DNA of 64,000 bases, from NCBI GenBank assembly GCA_030055615.1, contig JASFYN010000002.1, forward strand, positions 251,245 through 315,244. The letters run 5' to 3'. Within the stretch, counting starts at the first letter, position 1. Each line of letters opens with the position of its first letter. The position numbers and the translations under genes were made by a program. Of the stretch, positions 38,048 to 49,964 are shown in pieces. A model generated the notes under the pieces. It did no database searches and had not been told where the DNA came from. It saw nothing but the letters and a program-made list of their open reading frames with translations. This stretch comes from Methanothermobacter sp. (lineage in GTDB: Archaea > Methanobacteriota > Methanobacteria > Methanobacteriales > DSM-23052).

Positions 38048-39307
38048 ATGAACATGACCGAAAAGATACTAGCCAAAGCCGCGAATAAAAAAGAAGTACA
38101 ACCCGGCGAAATCATTGAAGTCAATGTCGACCTTGCAATGACACACGATGGTACAAGCCCACCCACCATAAAAACCTTCAAAAAAATAGCCGAAAAAACA
38201 AGAAAAAAAAGAGTATGGGACCCTAAAAAGATAGTAATAGTCTACGACCATAACATACCCCCAAACAACATCGGCGCGGCTGAATTCCAACAAATAACAA
38301 GAGAATTCGCAAAAGAACAGAGAATAAAAAACATTTTCAAGCACGGGGAAGGCATATGCCACCAAGTACTCCCAGAAAAAGGGTTCATAAAACCAGGAAC
38401 CATCATAATAGGAGCGGACTCACACACATGCACCTACGGAGCATTCGGAGCATTCGCCACTGGAATGGGTGCTACAGACATGGCCATGATATTTGCAACT
38501 GGCAAAACATGGCTAAGAGTCCCGGAATCGATGAAAATAGAAGTCGAAGGCAAATTCCAAGAACATGTAACAGCCAAAGACCTCATATTACACATCATAG
38601 GAGAACTTGGAGTCGACGGCGCAACCTACAAATCCATTGAATTCACAGGAGAGACCATAAAAAGGCTCGGAGTCCCAGAAAGGATGACCATCTGCAACAT
38701 GACAGTAGAAATGGGAGCCAAAAATGGGATAATAGAACCCAACAAGGCCATCATAGAATACCTCAAAAAAAGAACCTCTCAAAAAAAATTTGAAATCTAC
38801 ACTTCAGACCCAGATTATGATTACCATGAAGAATTTTATTTTAACATAGATAATCTTGAACCACAAGTAGCATGTCCAAACTCAGTTGACAATGTCAAAG
38901 ATGTTAAAAGAGTCATTGGAACCCATATAGATCAGGCCTTCCTGGGTTCTTGTACAAATGGAAGATTTAAAGACCTTAAAATGGCGGCTGAAATACTGAA
39001 AAATGAAAAGATACACGATGACGTGAGGATGATAGTAGTCCCAGCATCTTCTGAAATCTACCTCAAAGCCCTAAAGGAAGGTATCATAAAGATCTTCATA
39101 GATGCGGGGGCTATAGTATGCAACCCAGGCTGTGGCCCATGCCTCGGAGCCCACATGGGTGTCCTAGGCCCCCGGGAAGTTTGCATATCTACAAGTAACC
39201 GAAACTTCCAAGGACGTATGGGAGACCCCAAATCAAAGATTTACCTTGCAAATCCTATAATAGTAGCCCAATCAGCCATCAAAGGTGAAATCTCCATACC
39301 AGAATAG
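38048..39307 (+). CDS. aksD: Homoaconitase large subunit AksD
   Basis: A 419-aa aconitase-superfamily large subunit. It has DLAMTHDGTSPP, IIGADSHTCTYGAFGAF, the [4Fe-4S] cysteines in FLGSCTNGRFKDL and CNPGCGPCLGAHMG, and the C-terminal STSNRNFQGRMG. It dehydrates and hydrates homocitrate and higher homologues in coenzyme B synthesis, and related paralogues (LeuC) act on isopropylmalate. Pairing with aksA supports the Aks role. The small subunit (aksE) is not in this window. ATG 38048; ATG 38054 is an alternative. Confidence 0.9.
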   Translation: MNMTEKILAKAANKKEVQPGEIIEVNVDLAMTHDGTSPPTIKTFKKIAEKTRKKRVWDPKKIVIVYDHNIPPNNIGAAEFQQITREFAKEQRIKNIFKHGEGICHQVLPEKGFIKPGTIIIGADSHTCTYGAFGAFATGMGATDMAMIFATGKTWLRVPESMKIEVEGKFQEHVTAKDLILHIIGELGVDGATYKSIEFTGETIKRLGVPERMTICNMTVEMGAKNGIIEPNKAIIEYLKKRTSQKKFEIYTSDPDYDYHEEFYFNIDNLEPQVACPNSVDNVKDVKRVIGTHIDQAFLGSCTNGRFKDLKMAAEILKNEKIHDDVRMIVVPASSEIYLKALKEGIIKIFIDAGAIVCNPGCGPCLGAHMGVLGPREVCISTSNRNFQGRMGDPKSKIYLANPIIVAQSAIKGEISIPE

Positions 39308-39324
39308 GAAAAAGGGGATATGGA

Positions 39325-39855
39325 ATGGATATAGATGTTGTGGAGGAAATCAGAAGGCTTGAAAGACTAATAGGCCCGCTTTCGAATACTCAAAAGATAT
39401 TATTGGCAACTGATGGTTCAGTTACAAGAATACTCGACGTCATTTTTGGGGAAGTGACTATAAAAACCTTGGTACAAGAGTTTAGAGAAGCCAGCGAAGA
39501 AATCGCTGAAAAACTTGACATAGCTGCCGGGGAAAAAATAAATTACAGAATAGTTCTAATTGGTAACAAAAAGCCCCTCATACATGCGATATCATATATC
39601 CCCCTTGCAAGATTAAACAACGACTTTAAAGAGGATCTGATAAGGGCAGACATACCAATCGGGAAAATACTACGCAAACATAACATCGAATCAAGAAGAG
39701 AAGTGGAAAAAATAGACATTGAAGAACCCACAAGGGATCTTAAAAGGATATTCCACACAAATTCATTAATGTTAACACGCACATATAATATCATACACAA
39801 AGACAAAATCCTAATAAGAATAAAAGAAACATTCCCACTCACATACTTCAAATAG
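39325..39855 (+). CDS. Chorismate lyase-like protein (DUF98)
   Basis: A 176-aa member of the DUF98/chorismate pyruvate-lyase fold (MJ0807 in M. jannaschii), with ERLIGPLSNTQKILLATDGS, YRIVLIGNKKPLIHAISYIP and MLTRTYNIIHKDK. The M. jannaschii protein has been linked to forming 4-hydroxybenzoate from chorismate for methanopterin; I apply this by family, not from unique residues. ATG 39325 has AGGGGAT 8 nt upstream. It is in an apparent operon with aksA-aksD and fen1. Confidence 0.8.
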   Translation: MDIDVVEEIRRLERLIGPLSNTQKILLATDGSVTRILDVIFGEVTIKTLVQEFREASEEIAEKLDIAAGEKINYRIVLIGNKKPLIHAISYIPLARLNNDFKEDLIRADIPIGKILRKHNIESRREVEKIDIEEPTRDLKRIFHTNSLMLTRTYNIIHKDKILIRIKETFPLTYFK

Positions 39856-39884
39856 GGATGAGAACATTTTGGAGTTATAAAACT

Positions 39885-40871
39885 ATGGGTGTTAAACTCA
39901 AGGATATAATATATTCCTCTAAGATAAAATTCGAGGATCTGAATGGGCGCATTATAGCAATCGACGCCCCAAACACCATATACCAGTTCCTCTCCAGTAT
40001 TAGACAAAAAGATGGAACACCCCTAATGGACAGAAAAGGGAGAATAACATCACATCTTAGCGGCATACTTTATAGAACCTCAGCCATCATAGAAAAGGGC
40101 ATAAAAGTAGTTTATGTGTTCGATGGTAAAAGCCCACACTTAAAAATGGAAACAATCACAAAAAGGAAATCTGTAAGAGTTGAAGCCGAAAAAAAATGGA
40201 AAGAAGCCCTCAGAGAAGGAGAAATCGATGAAGCCAGAAAATATGCTGTAAGATCCGCCAGAATATCCCCTGATATAATATCCACTTCAAAAAAGCTTTT
40301 AGATTTGATGGGCATACCATTTGTTGAAGCACCGGCAGAAGGCGAAGCTCAAGCGTCTTATATAGTCCAAAAAGGTGATGCATGGGCTGTCGCGTCACAA
40401 GACTACGACTGCCTACTATTCGGAGCCCCAAGAATCGTTAGAAACCTTGCCATCACAGGAAGAGCACAAGAACTAGAACTTCTAGAATTAGAAGTTATCC
40501 TAAAAAGATTGGAAATCACACGAGAACAGTTAGTTGACATAGCATTACTTGTAGGCACGGACTTCAACAAAGGAATAAAAGGGATAGGCCCAAAAAGAGC
40601 CCTTAAACTTATAAAAGAAAAAGGCAACATCTATAACGTACTAAAAGATCTAGGCGAAGAACTAGATGAAGACCCTGAAATTTTAAGGGAGATCTTCCTC
40701 AATCCAGAGGTTACAGATGATTACAAACTTTCATGGAGGAGCCCAGACAAGGATGGTATAATAAAGTTCCTTTGCCATGAACATGAATTTTCAGAAGAAA
40801 GGGTGCAAAACGCCATAAAAAAGATGCAAATTGAAAAATCTATCCAGAAAAGTTTGACAGACTGGTTCTAA
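39885..40871 (+). CDS. fen1: Flap endonuclease 1
   Basis: 328 aa beginning with the canonical MGVKLKDII. The N-domain contains IAIDAPNTIYQFL and YVFDGKSP; the I-domain contains EAPAEGEAQASYI and ASQDYDCLLFG (metal acidic residues) and VGTDFNKGIKGIGPKRAL (helix-hairpin-helix). The C-terminal QKSLTDWF is a PCNA-interacting (PIP) box. FEN1 removes 5' flaps during Okazaki fragment maturation. I chose ATG 39885 (GGAG 10 nt upstream) over a possible start at 39858. The last 32 bp, including the PIP box, overlap the convergent helicase gene. Confidence 0.95.
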   Translation: MGVKLKDIIYSSKIKFEDLNGRIIAIDAPNTIYQFLSSIRQKDGTPLMDRKGRITSHLSGILYRTSAIIEKGIKVVYVFDGKSPHLKMETITKRKSVRVEAEKKWKEALREGEIDEARKYAVRSARISPDIISTSKKLLDLMGIPFVEAPAEGEAQASYIVQKGDAWAVASQDYDCLLFGAPRIVRNLAITGRAQELELLELEVILKRLEITREQLVDIALLVGTDFNKGIKGIGPKRALKLIKEKGNIYNVLKDLGEELDEDPEILREIFLNPEVTDDYKLSWRSPDKDGIIKFLCHEHEFSEERVQNAIKKMQIEKSIQKSLTDWF

Positions 40872-42813
40872 CAGACTCTTTCCCAAGCCTATAATAAAAA
40901 CCCTTTTTAATAGAATACCTTATAAGCCTCCTATAAGATGGATGCGCTTGAAGAGTCTCCGAATCACCTATAATCACAAGTTTTCTCCTAGCCCTTGTAA
41001 GTGAAACATTAAGACGCCTTAAATCGCTGAGAAAGCCTATCCTACCATCCTTATTGCTCCTAACCATGGATATAATTATAATCTCCTTCTCACGTCCTTG
41101 ATAGCCATCAACAGTATTGACCTCCACTTTAGCATGGGATGATATAAGATCCACCTGATCATCATAAGGTGTTATAATACCAATATCAGAAGGTTTAACA
41201 CCCTTCCTCATAAAAAGATTGGAAACTATAACTGCAAGATCAGCCTCTAATTGATTCTGTAATGAAGGTGACCCTCTCACCCTCCTCTCAAACTTTCCTT
41301 CAATATCAGCAGTGTCTATGAAAAGCAATGGCTTTCCAGGGTTTAAAAGTTCCCTTCCAAGCTCCCATTCACAGTCTGTATCATCCACAAGATCCTCTAT
41401 AGTGAAATATTCTAGGCCAGGTGCTGCTTTTATTCTACCATCATAAAATTCCATGTTGGGGAATTCCATCAACTGAGGATTCATGCGATACTGAACATCC
41501 AACATGTATGCCTTGTACGGGTACAATCTTATCAATTCTTCAAATAATGTCTTCTCTAACTCAATAGCATCCTGATTCAAAATAGTTGGAGGCAACTGTT
41601 TATGATCACCCGCCAAAACAAACCTTCCACCACGTGAAAGAGGGATGAGAATACTTGGTATTGTTGCCTGAGAAGCTTCATCCACCACTATAAGATCAAA
41701 CTTGATACCATCAAGGTACTCCAAGGCTGCTGATGAATTAGTTGAAAGTATAACAGGCGCCTCATCCAATATATCAGCCACTATACTACTTTCTATATCT
41801 TCTATCATCTCGTACAATTTATCTATTTTCTTGTTGATTTTAATCCACTTTGCCATGGATATCATGACATTAGGCGATATTCCTCTACTCCCTCTTCTTT
41901 TCATCGCATTTGCCAATATCTGACGGTCACTTAAACCTCTCCTGAATGATGGTGTGGGCTTATGATATCTTTCCCTTTCTCTTATTAGCTCTTGGATCTT
42001 TTCTTCCAATTCAGAGATCCTCTCATAATCTGGATGATTCTCCACCTTATAGGCCAAACTTTTTTCTATGTTTTCCTTTGAAACCCTCTGCGGATGTCCA
42101 AGTCTCACACATTCGACTTTCCCATCTAATCCTTCTAGGATATTATCCACAGCCAAGTTACTCTCCGCTGTTACGAGCAATTTTCCACCCTTTTTAACCT
42201 CTTGGAATATGAGTTCGAGGAGTGTTCTCGTTTTACCCGTACCAAAGGGGCCATGGATCAGGAAAAAATCCTTAGAGGCTAATGCCCTTGATATCGCCTC
42301 CCTCTGGGAATTGTTAAGACTTTCATCTTCTAACTCGAATTCCACTCTTCTAACTTTGGTTGTGGGTTTCCTCTTCTCCAAGAGGAATTCTAAAATATTA
42401 TAAGTGTTCTTGTTAAGTTTTTTCAGATTATCTTCCATCCTTTGGAATGTGATGTCATTGGCATATAAATCGATTCTAACATTTTTTAAAGCCCATCTTG
42501 GCACCTTTTCCATGGCCACAATTATAAACCTGCTACCTTTCTGGGCCACAGTACCTGTAAGGTCGCTTCTGAGTGGATTACCCCTACTTATAAGTACAAG
42601 GTCACCAACGCTTATCTCAGTTTCGATGGGGGTTTTCCTACCATATTTGACAAGGGTGAATCCAAGTTCCCTGCCAAGGATCTTCCCATCAAGGTTGGTA
42701 ATGGCCCTGCCTATCTTTTCACGTTTTGAAGCTGATAAACGCTTTATCTCCGAGATCATGGCTTCGATCTCGGCCTTTCTTTCCATTTCGACAAGTTCTA
42801 GTAATCTTTTCAC
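40840..42813 (-). CDS. Superfamily 1 helicase (Upf1/SMUBP2-like)
   Basis: A 657-aa SF1B helicase. An N-terminal beta-barrel region (GRELGFTLVKYGR..., residues about 48-130) precedes Walker A HGPFGTGKTRTL, VTAESNLAVDNIL (Ia), VVDEASQAT (II), VLAGDHKQLPPT (III), LDVQYRMNPQ (IV), TVDGYQGREKEI (V) and RLNVSLTRARRKL (VI). It is close to IGHMBP2/Dna2-like helicases of euryarchaea; DNA or RNA substrate cannot be told. The start is GTG 42813 or an internal ATG. Convergent with fen1 with a 32-bp overlap, which also suggests a DNA-replication setting. Confidence 0.9.
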   Translation of the reverse strand: MKRLLELVEMERKAEIEAMISEIKRLSASKREKIGRAITNLDGKILGRELGFTLVKYGRKTPIETEISVGDLVLISRGNPLRSDLTGTVAQKGSRFIIVAMEKVPRWALKNVRIDLYANDITFQRMEDNLKKLNKNTYNILEFLLEKRKPTTKVRRVEFELEDESLNNSQREAISRALASKDFFLIHGPFGTGKTRTLLELIFQEVKKGGKLLVTAESNLAVDNILEGLDGKVECVRLGHPQRVSKENIEKSLAYKVENHPDYERISELEEKIQELIRERERYHKPTPSFRRGLSDRQILANAMKRRGSRGISPNVMISMAKWIKINKKIDKLYEMIEDIESSIVADILDEAPVILSTNSSAALEYLDGIKFDLIVVDEASQATIPSILIPLSRGGRFVLAGDHKQLPPTILNQDAIELEKTLFEELIRLYPYKAYMLDVQYRMNPQLMEFPNMEFYDGRIKAAPGLEYFTIEDLVDDTDCEWELGRELLNPGKPLLFIDTADIEGKFERRVRGSPSLQNQLEADLAVIVSNLFMRKGVKPSDIGIITPYDDQVDLISSHAKVEVNTVDGYQGREKEIIIISMVRSNKDGRIGFLSDLRRLNVSLTRARRKLVIIGDSETLQAHPSYRRLIRYSIKKGFYYRLGKESVRTSLSNFSG

Positions 42814-42847
42814 GTATTCTTTGATTTTGATTTTGCAAACCCCCCAG

Positions 42848-43459
42848 TTAAAATGGTGGATAATCGCCGAAAAATTCTATGGCATATCTTCTTGCAGTTT
42901 CAACTTGTTCAGGGTATTTCTTCACGAGCTTTTCCTCCAATTCTGGACGATCTTTTATTGATGCTATGACCTTCAAAATACTAGTATAGGTTTTAAGGGC
43001 TTTGGTGTCTATTTTATCTTTGATGCATGGCATTTCAAGGGTGATGCAAACATCAGCCCGTTTAAAAAAGGTAGTCCTTATATGCGGGGATACTGAGCCT
43101 ATTAGAACACCATTTTCTAATTCGATGAGGGGTGGTACTCCAATCCTCCTCTTACGATTAGGATCTATAAGTCTTTTATAATTTTTGTAACAATGCGCCT
43201 CAACGTAAATTGATGGTTTATAATATTTTATTAATGAAATTATCTCCTTTCCTTGTCTTGTATTATAATATGATCTTTCCAAGGTGCTCAGGTAGGATGT
43301 TGGATCACAATTATAAATTACAAGTTTACCATTTTTCACATCCTCAAAACTCAATGCTTTAAGGGCCTTTATTGTTGTAAGACCTTCTTTTCCGTGTAAG
43401 CCCCCCACGAATAATCTCCTCGGCTCATCTCCTTTTTCTATCAGTCTGAAGAAACTCAT
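42848..43459 (-). CDS. DUF2119 protein (M14 zinc-carboxypeptidase-like)
   Basis: 203 aa with [13 protein letters not shown] near the start and [10 protein letters not shown] in the middle. These look like the HxxE...H zinc site of M14/succinylglutamate-desuccinylase folds (His in GLHGKE with Glu three residues on, later His in EAHC). DUF2119 is nearly restricted to methanogens and uncharacterised. ATG 43459 overlaps the ahcY stop (ATGA), so it is translationally coupled to ahcY and may act on a methanogen-specific metabolite. Confidence 0.8.
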   Translation of the reverse strand: MSFFRLIEKGDEPRRLFVGGLHGKEGLTTIKALKALSFEDVKNGKLVIYNCDPTSYLSTLERSYYNTRQGKEIISLIKYYKPSIYVEAHCYKNYKRLIDPNRKRRIGVPPLIELENGVLIGSVSPHIRTTFFKRADVCITLEMPCIKDKIDTKALKTYTSILKVIASIKDRPELEEKLVKKYPEQVETARRYAIEFFGDYPPF

Positions 43460-44709
43460 GTTCCTTCCTGCCAATTACTCAAATATTCCACTTGCCTGGG
43501 TGTTAATTCGTCTATCTCTATGTTCATGGATTTTAGTTTCAACCTTGCAACTTTTAAATCGATTTTATCAGGGGATTTATAAACTCCTGGTTCATAATCC
43601 ATGCTTAAAAGATGTTGTGCAGAAAGTGCTTGGAGTGAAAAACTCATATCCATTATCTCTGCAGGGTGGCCTTGTCCCCTGCTTGAAGCCAAGTTAACTA
43701 ATCTACCCTCAGCGAGAAGATATAGTCTTCTACCGTCATTTAATATGAATTCCTCAATATCCTCCTTGATAATCCTATTATCAATTGAAAGACTTAAAAG
43801 ATCATCACGGTTTATTTCCACATTAAAATGCCCAGCATTAGCCATTATACAACCATCCTTCATCTTCTTAAAATCTTCTAGGGAGACAACATCAATATTC
43901 CCAGTGGCTGTTATAAGTATATCAGCATATTTAACAGCCTCATTAACTTTCATAACTCTGAAACCATCCATTCTAGCCTCTAGGGCCCTTATAGGATCCA
44001 CCTCAGTTATGATAACATTAGCTCCAAGGCCCTTAGCTCTCATGGCGATCCCGCGACCACACCATCCATAACCACAAATAACAACAGTTTTGCCCGCTAT
44101 TAACATGTTAGTTGTGCCCATTATAGAATCAAGGGTTGACTGACCAGTACCATACCTATTATCGAAAAGATACTTTGTATAAGCGTCATTAACTGCCATT
44201 ACAGGGAATCGTAGCGCCCCATCCTCTGCCATGGCCCTGAGACGGTGTATACCTGTGGTGGTCTCTTCACATGCACCTTTTATTTTATCTAATAATTCGG
44301 GTCTTTCTCTGTGGGCGAGGAATATCATGTCTGCTCCATCATCTATTAGGATGTCTGGCTCATGATCAAGGACACGATGTATATTTTCATAATATTCTTG
44401 GGTTGTTTCACCCCGCCAACCATAAATGTTAAGGCCGAGGGATGCTCCCGCTGCCGCAGCATCATCTTGAGTGGAAAGTGGGTTGCAACCTGTCATAGCG
44501 ACTTCGGCCCCTCCGGCCATTAATGTTAGTCCAAGGTTGATGGTTTTTGGCTCGAGGTGTAAACATGAAGCTATTGTAATTCCCTCAAATGGTCTTTTTT
44601 CTTCGAACTCTCTTTTTATGTGTTCTAAGACTGGCATGTGCCTTTGAACCCATTCTATCTTCTCTTTCCCTTTTGGGGCTAATGAAATATCTTTTACATT
44701 ATATGGCAT
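43456..44709 (-). CDS. ahcY: S-adenosylhomocysteine hydrolase-family enzyme (likely S-inosylhomocysteine hydrolase)
   Basis: A 417-aa NAD-dependent hydrolase: [74 protein letters not shown] (NAD binding), NAGHFNVEI and the tail. It clears S-adenosylhomocysteine after methylation. In M. jannaschii the orthologue acts on S-inosylhomocysteine after deamination by DadD, so the real substrate may be SIH. ATG 44709. DUF2119 follows in the same operon. Confidence 0.93.
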   Translation of the reverse strand: MPYNVKDISLAPKGKEKIEWVQRHMPVLEHIKREFEEKRPFEGITIASCLHLEPKTINLGLTLMAGGAEVAMTGCNPLSTQDDAAAAGASLGLNIYGWRGETTQEYYENIHRVLDHEPDILIDDGADMIFLAHRERPELLDKIKGACEETTTGIHRLRAMAEDGALRFPVMAVNDAYTKYLFDNRYGTGQSTLDSIMGTTNMLIAGKTVVICGYGWCGRGIAMRAKGLGANVIITEVDPIRALEARMDGFRVMKVNEAVKYADILITATGNIDVVSLEDFKKMKDGCIMANAGHFNVEINRDDLLSLSIDNRIIKEDIEEFILNDGRRLYLLAEGRLVNLASSRGQGHPAEIMDMSFSLQALSAQHLLSMDYEPGVYKSPDKIDLKVARLKLKSMNIEIDELTPRQVEYLSNWQEGT

Positions 44710-44765
44710 GAGAATCCCTTTCTCCTCTATAAAGAAATGTTAAAAAAAGGTCTGGGGAGGTTCTT

Positions 44766-46967
<2,202 letters not shown>

Positions 46968-47109
46968 CTATTATCTTATTTTTTTGTTATTTTATAATAT
47001 TATGGGGGTTACCCTAATATTTTAGTAAATTTTTGTAACTATAATACAAATGCACTTTATATTATATAAACTTTTCGGTAACTTTAAATATGATAAGATA
47101 AAAATTGTA

Positions 47110-48414
47110 TTATCTTATGATCGCGCCAAAACCTTCAAGTAAACCCTTAACCCTTTCATAAACTCCCCGATCTATAACTTCAAACCTAAAAGTCACACTT
47201 ACCATCCCAGAAGGAATCTGATCACCTTTATAAATATCAACTACACTAGCCCTCACAACACCATCCAAACCTTCAATAACACTTCTTATAACCTCGGGAT
47301 CACAACCTTCAAGAAACATGGCTGAAATATCATAACTACGCCTAGGAAGATTCTTCACCTTCCAATCCCAAAGCTCCTCCTTATCCAAAACCCGAATATT
47401 TGACACTTTAAGTCTCACACGCCTCTTACCAACCTTCAAAACAGCGAAATCAGGATCAACAGACTCTAAAACACCAACATGAACATTACCAGAATAAATA
47501 TGTTTAAGACCAACCTCCTTACCAACAGAATCCTTCAGAACATCCAATTCTTTATTCAAAGCAAAAATAGCCTTATCAGATCTTCCAAGAGAAGCCTCAA
47601 CATCATCAAGACTCTTAGCGGCGAAACTCATCCACCTAACAAAGTCATCCTTCTCTCCACGCCTTAAAAGATCCTCCAAACGTTCAACAGCCCCTATAAA
47701 CTCTCTACGCACTCTTTCACCATACCTATTATAAACTTGTATAGAATAAGCCAAATAAGGATTCTGCGAAACTATCCTAGCAATAGTATCAAGCATAAGA
47801 TTATAAATAGGACTCGCAAACCGCCTAGACTCCCCCACATCAACACCCAAATCCCTAATAGTCAACGCAATACTAATATAAGCAAAATGAGTAAGCACTT
47901 GAACAACACTCATCATCCTATCATGCTTCTCAGGCGAAGTAATCAAAACCCTAGCACCACGATCCCTCAAAAAACTAACAGCCCTTTCAACCCACCTAGA
48001 CTTCCTCAAAGGAGTTAAAACCACAACCTGCCCAGCAAGTGAACGTATCCTAGGACCAAACATAGGATGAGCAGGAAGAACATCAACACCTTCAGGGACA
48101 AGTTCCTCCATCAAACGGGCAGGCTCCTCCTTCACAGAAGTCACATCAACAAGTAAAGAACCCCTCCGCATATTAGGAGCAACCTCCCTGATAACATCAA
48201 GAGTATTCTCAATAGGCACAGATATAATAACAACATCAGCACCCCTCGCAGCCCTAACATTATCAGGACAATACTCCACACCAAGCTCCCTACCAGCATT
48301 CTCCCCAGTAACCCTATCCCTACCAGTTATAATAACCTTAAAACCTTCACCCTTAAGAAAACCAGCTATCCACTTTCCAAGGCCCCGTGTACCGCCGATA
48401 ACCGCAATATCCAT
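47110..48414 (-). CDS. tyrA: Prephenate dehydrogenase with C-terminal ACT-like region
   Basis: 434 aa. An N-terminal NAD(P) Rossmann domain (IAVIGGTRGLGKWIAGFLKG) is followed by VIISVPIENTLDV, VDVTSVKEEP and LPAHPMFGP (conserved His), an all-helical dimerisation part (THFAYISIALTIRDLG...), and from about residue 300 a region ending in a sequence with VSVTFRFEVIDRG that looks like a regulatory ACT domain. It oxidatively decarboxylates prephenate for tyrosine. Codon use is unusual: T-ending codons and a G/T-rich coding strand, unlike its A/C-ending neighbours. ATG 48414 lies 1 nt after the upstream membrane-protein gene. Confidence 0.88.
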   Translation of the reverse strand: MDIAVIGGTRGLGKWIAGFLKGEGFKVIITGRDRVTGENAGRELGVEYCPDNVRAARGADVVIISVPIENTLDVIREVAPNMRRGSLLVDVTSVKEEPARLMEELVPEGVDVLPAHPMFGPRIRSLAGQVVVLTPLRKSRWVERAVSFLRDRGARVLITSPEKHDRMMSVVQVLTHFAYISIALTIRDLGVDVGESRRFASPIYNLMLDTIARIVSQNPYLAYSIQVYNRYGERVRREFIGAVERLEDLLRRGEKDDFVRWMSFAAKSLDDVEASLGRSDKAIFALNKELDVLKDSVGKEVGLKHIYSGNVHVGVLESVDPDFAVLKVGKRRVRLKVSNIRVLDKEELWDWKVKNLPRRSYDISAMFLEGCDPEVIRSVIEGLDGVVRASVVDIYKGDQIPSGMVSVTFRFEVIDRGVYERVKGLLEGFGAIIR

Positions 48415-48415
48415 A

Positions 48416-48787
48416 TTACCCTACCTGCTCAGTTTTACCCAGCTGGGATGCCTTAACAGCCAAAAAACCGCCTAAACCGCCAAGACAAACTGCCAAGAAA
48501 CATATTAAAAGAAAACCAGCAACAAAACTGAACATATCAACCCCAAGCATACTACTTATCCAATATGGCATCTCGGGCCCCATTATCATATTATAAATGA
48601 ATAACATAATTGCAAGGATCAAAGTTGCTATTGCACCCACACTAGAACTCCTATCCTCCTCCTTAGTCAGATAAGTGGCGATAAAACCTACAAAGACGTA
48701 TATAAAAACTCCCCCAAAAAATACGAACATCACAATCCCAAATATTATACCGATCAAAGTGGCTGTTCCAGCTTCATAATCACCCAT
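48416..48787 (-). CDS. Small four-helix membrane protein upstream of tyrA
   Basis: 123 aa with four hydrophobic segments (about residues 9-33, 49-65, 78-90 and 92-113), Gly/Phe-rich (GIIFGIVMFVFFGGVFIYVF, LLICFLAVCLGGLGGFLAV). It starts at ATG 48787 and is followed by tyrA after 1 nt, so the two share an mRNA. It resembles the many small DUF membrane proteins of Methanobacteriales; no function is known. The loop LTKEEDRSSS between helices 1 and 2 is the only charged part. Confidence 0.7.
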   Translation of the reverse strand: MGDYEAGTATLIGIIFGIVMFVFFGGVFIYVFVGFIATYLTKEEDRSSSVGAIATLILAIMLFIYNMIMGPEMPYWISSMLGVDMFSFVAGFLLICFLAVCLGGLGGFLAVKASQLGKTEQVG

Positions 48788-48884
48788 TCAACATCTCCTC
48801 CCTAACATATTATATCATTCTAAGCATAACCTAAGTATTAGTGTAAGTCCCTTATATTATTAGATCTTTCTATGGTGTGAATCA

Positions 48885-49940
48885 ATGAGAATAATCCAAG
48901 AGGACCAAAAAAAAGGAATAATAGAATTAATCCCTGAAACCCTTGACGACCTATGGCACCTATCCCATATAATAGAAAAAGGCGACCTTGTATCTTCAAA
49001 GACCACTCGCAGAATACAAGATACCAGTGGCGAAAGGATAAGAAGTGACAGAGGCGTGAAAAAAACATTCTATCTAGGAATCCGCGTAGAATCCGTGAAA
49101 TTTCATAAATACACCGGCAAATTAAGGGCAACAGGAACCATAGAAAAAGGCCCTGAAGATCTAGTACCACTAGGCTCACACCATACACTAGAAATCAAAT
49201 TAAACACACCATTACGCATAAAAAAAGAAACCTGGTCCAAATGGGCTCTGAAAAGATTAAAAGACGCCATAGAATCATCAAAAAAATTATATGCTATAAT
49301 ATTAGCATTAGAGGACGACACAGCCGATATAGGGCTTATAAGACAATATGGGATAGAATATTATGGCCCCATTATCGGGGGTATCCCAGGCAAAAGAATA
49401 CAACAAAAAGACCGAAGAAAAAAAATCATCCAGTTCTATGAAAAAATAATAGAAGCCATAAAAAACCTGAAAGGAATAGAACTCATCGTCATCGCAGGAC
49501 CAGGATTCACAAAAACAGACTTCCACTCCTACCTAAAAGAAAAACATCCAAAATTAGCTAAAATTTCAATAATAGAAAGCACAGGAACAGGAGGCCGTGT
49601 AGGAATACAAGAAGTCCTAAAAAAGGGTACAATCGAATGCGCAGCCACAGAAAACAGAATAGCAAAAGAAATCAGAAACGTCAACGAAATACTAGAAAAA
49701 ATAGCAAAATCATCAGATTTGATCGCCTATGGAGAAAAAGAAGTTACAGAAGCAGCTAACATGGGCGCAATAAAAAAACTATTAATACTAGACAAACTTG
49801 TAAGCGAAAAAGAAACATTACTAGATCTCGTCGAAAACATGGGCGGTGAAATAATACTAATAAGCAGCGAACACGAAGGCGGCAAACAACTAGAAGCACT
49901 TGGAGGAATAGCAGCCATATTAAGATTCAAAATACACTAA
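48885..49940 (+). CDS. pelA: Pelota (Dom34) ribosome-rescue factor
   Basis: A 351-aa three-domain protein. Domain 1 is an Sm-like fold (GIIELIPETLDDLWHLSHII); domain 2 follows (YAIILALEDDTADIGLIRQY); domain 3 is an eRF1-like fold with GEKEVTEAANMGAIKKLLIL and ISSEHEGGKQLEALGGIAAI. It lacks the GGQ of release factors, as expected. With aEF1A and ABCE1 it splits stalled ribosomes. ATG 48885. It is divergent from the membrane/tyrA operon and 24 bp before the radical SAM gene. Confidence 0.95.
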   Translation: MRIIQEDQKKGIIELIPETLDDLWHLSHIIEKGDLVSSKTTRRIQDTSGERIRSDRGVKKTFYLGIRVESVKFHKYTGKLRATGTIEKGPEDLVPLGSHHTLEIKLNTPLRIKKETWSKWALKRLKDAIESSKKLYAIILALEDDTADIGLIRQYGIEYYGPIIGGIPGKRIQQKDRRKKIIQFYEKIIEAIKNLKGIELIVIAGPGFTKTDFHSYLKEKHPKLAKISIIESTGTGGRVGIQEVLKKGTIECAATENRIAKEIRNVNEILEKIAKSSDLIAYGEKEVTEAANMGAIKKLLILDKLVSEKETLLDLVENMGGEIILISSEHEGGKQLEALGGIAAILRFKIH

Positions 49941-49964
49941 AAAAACCCATTGAGGGACCAAAAA

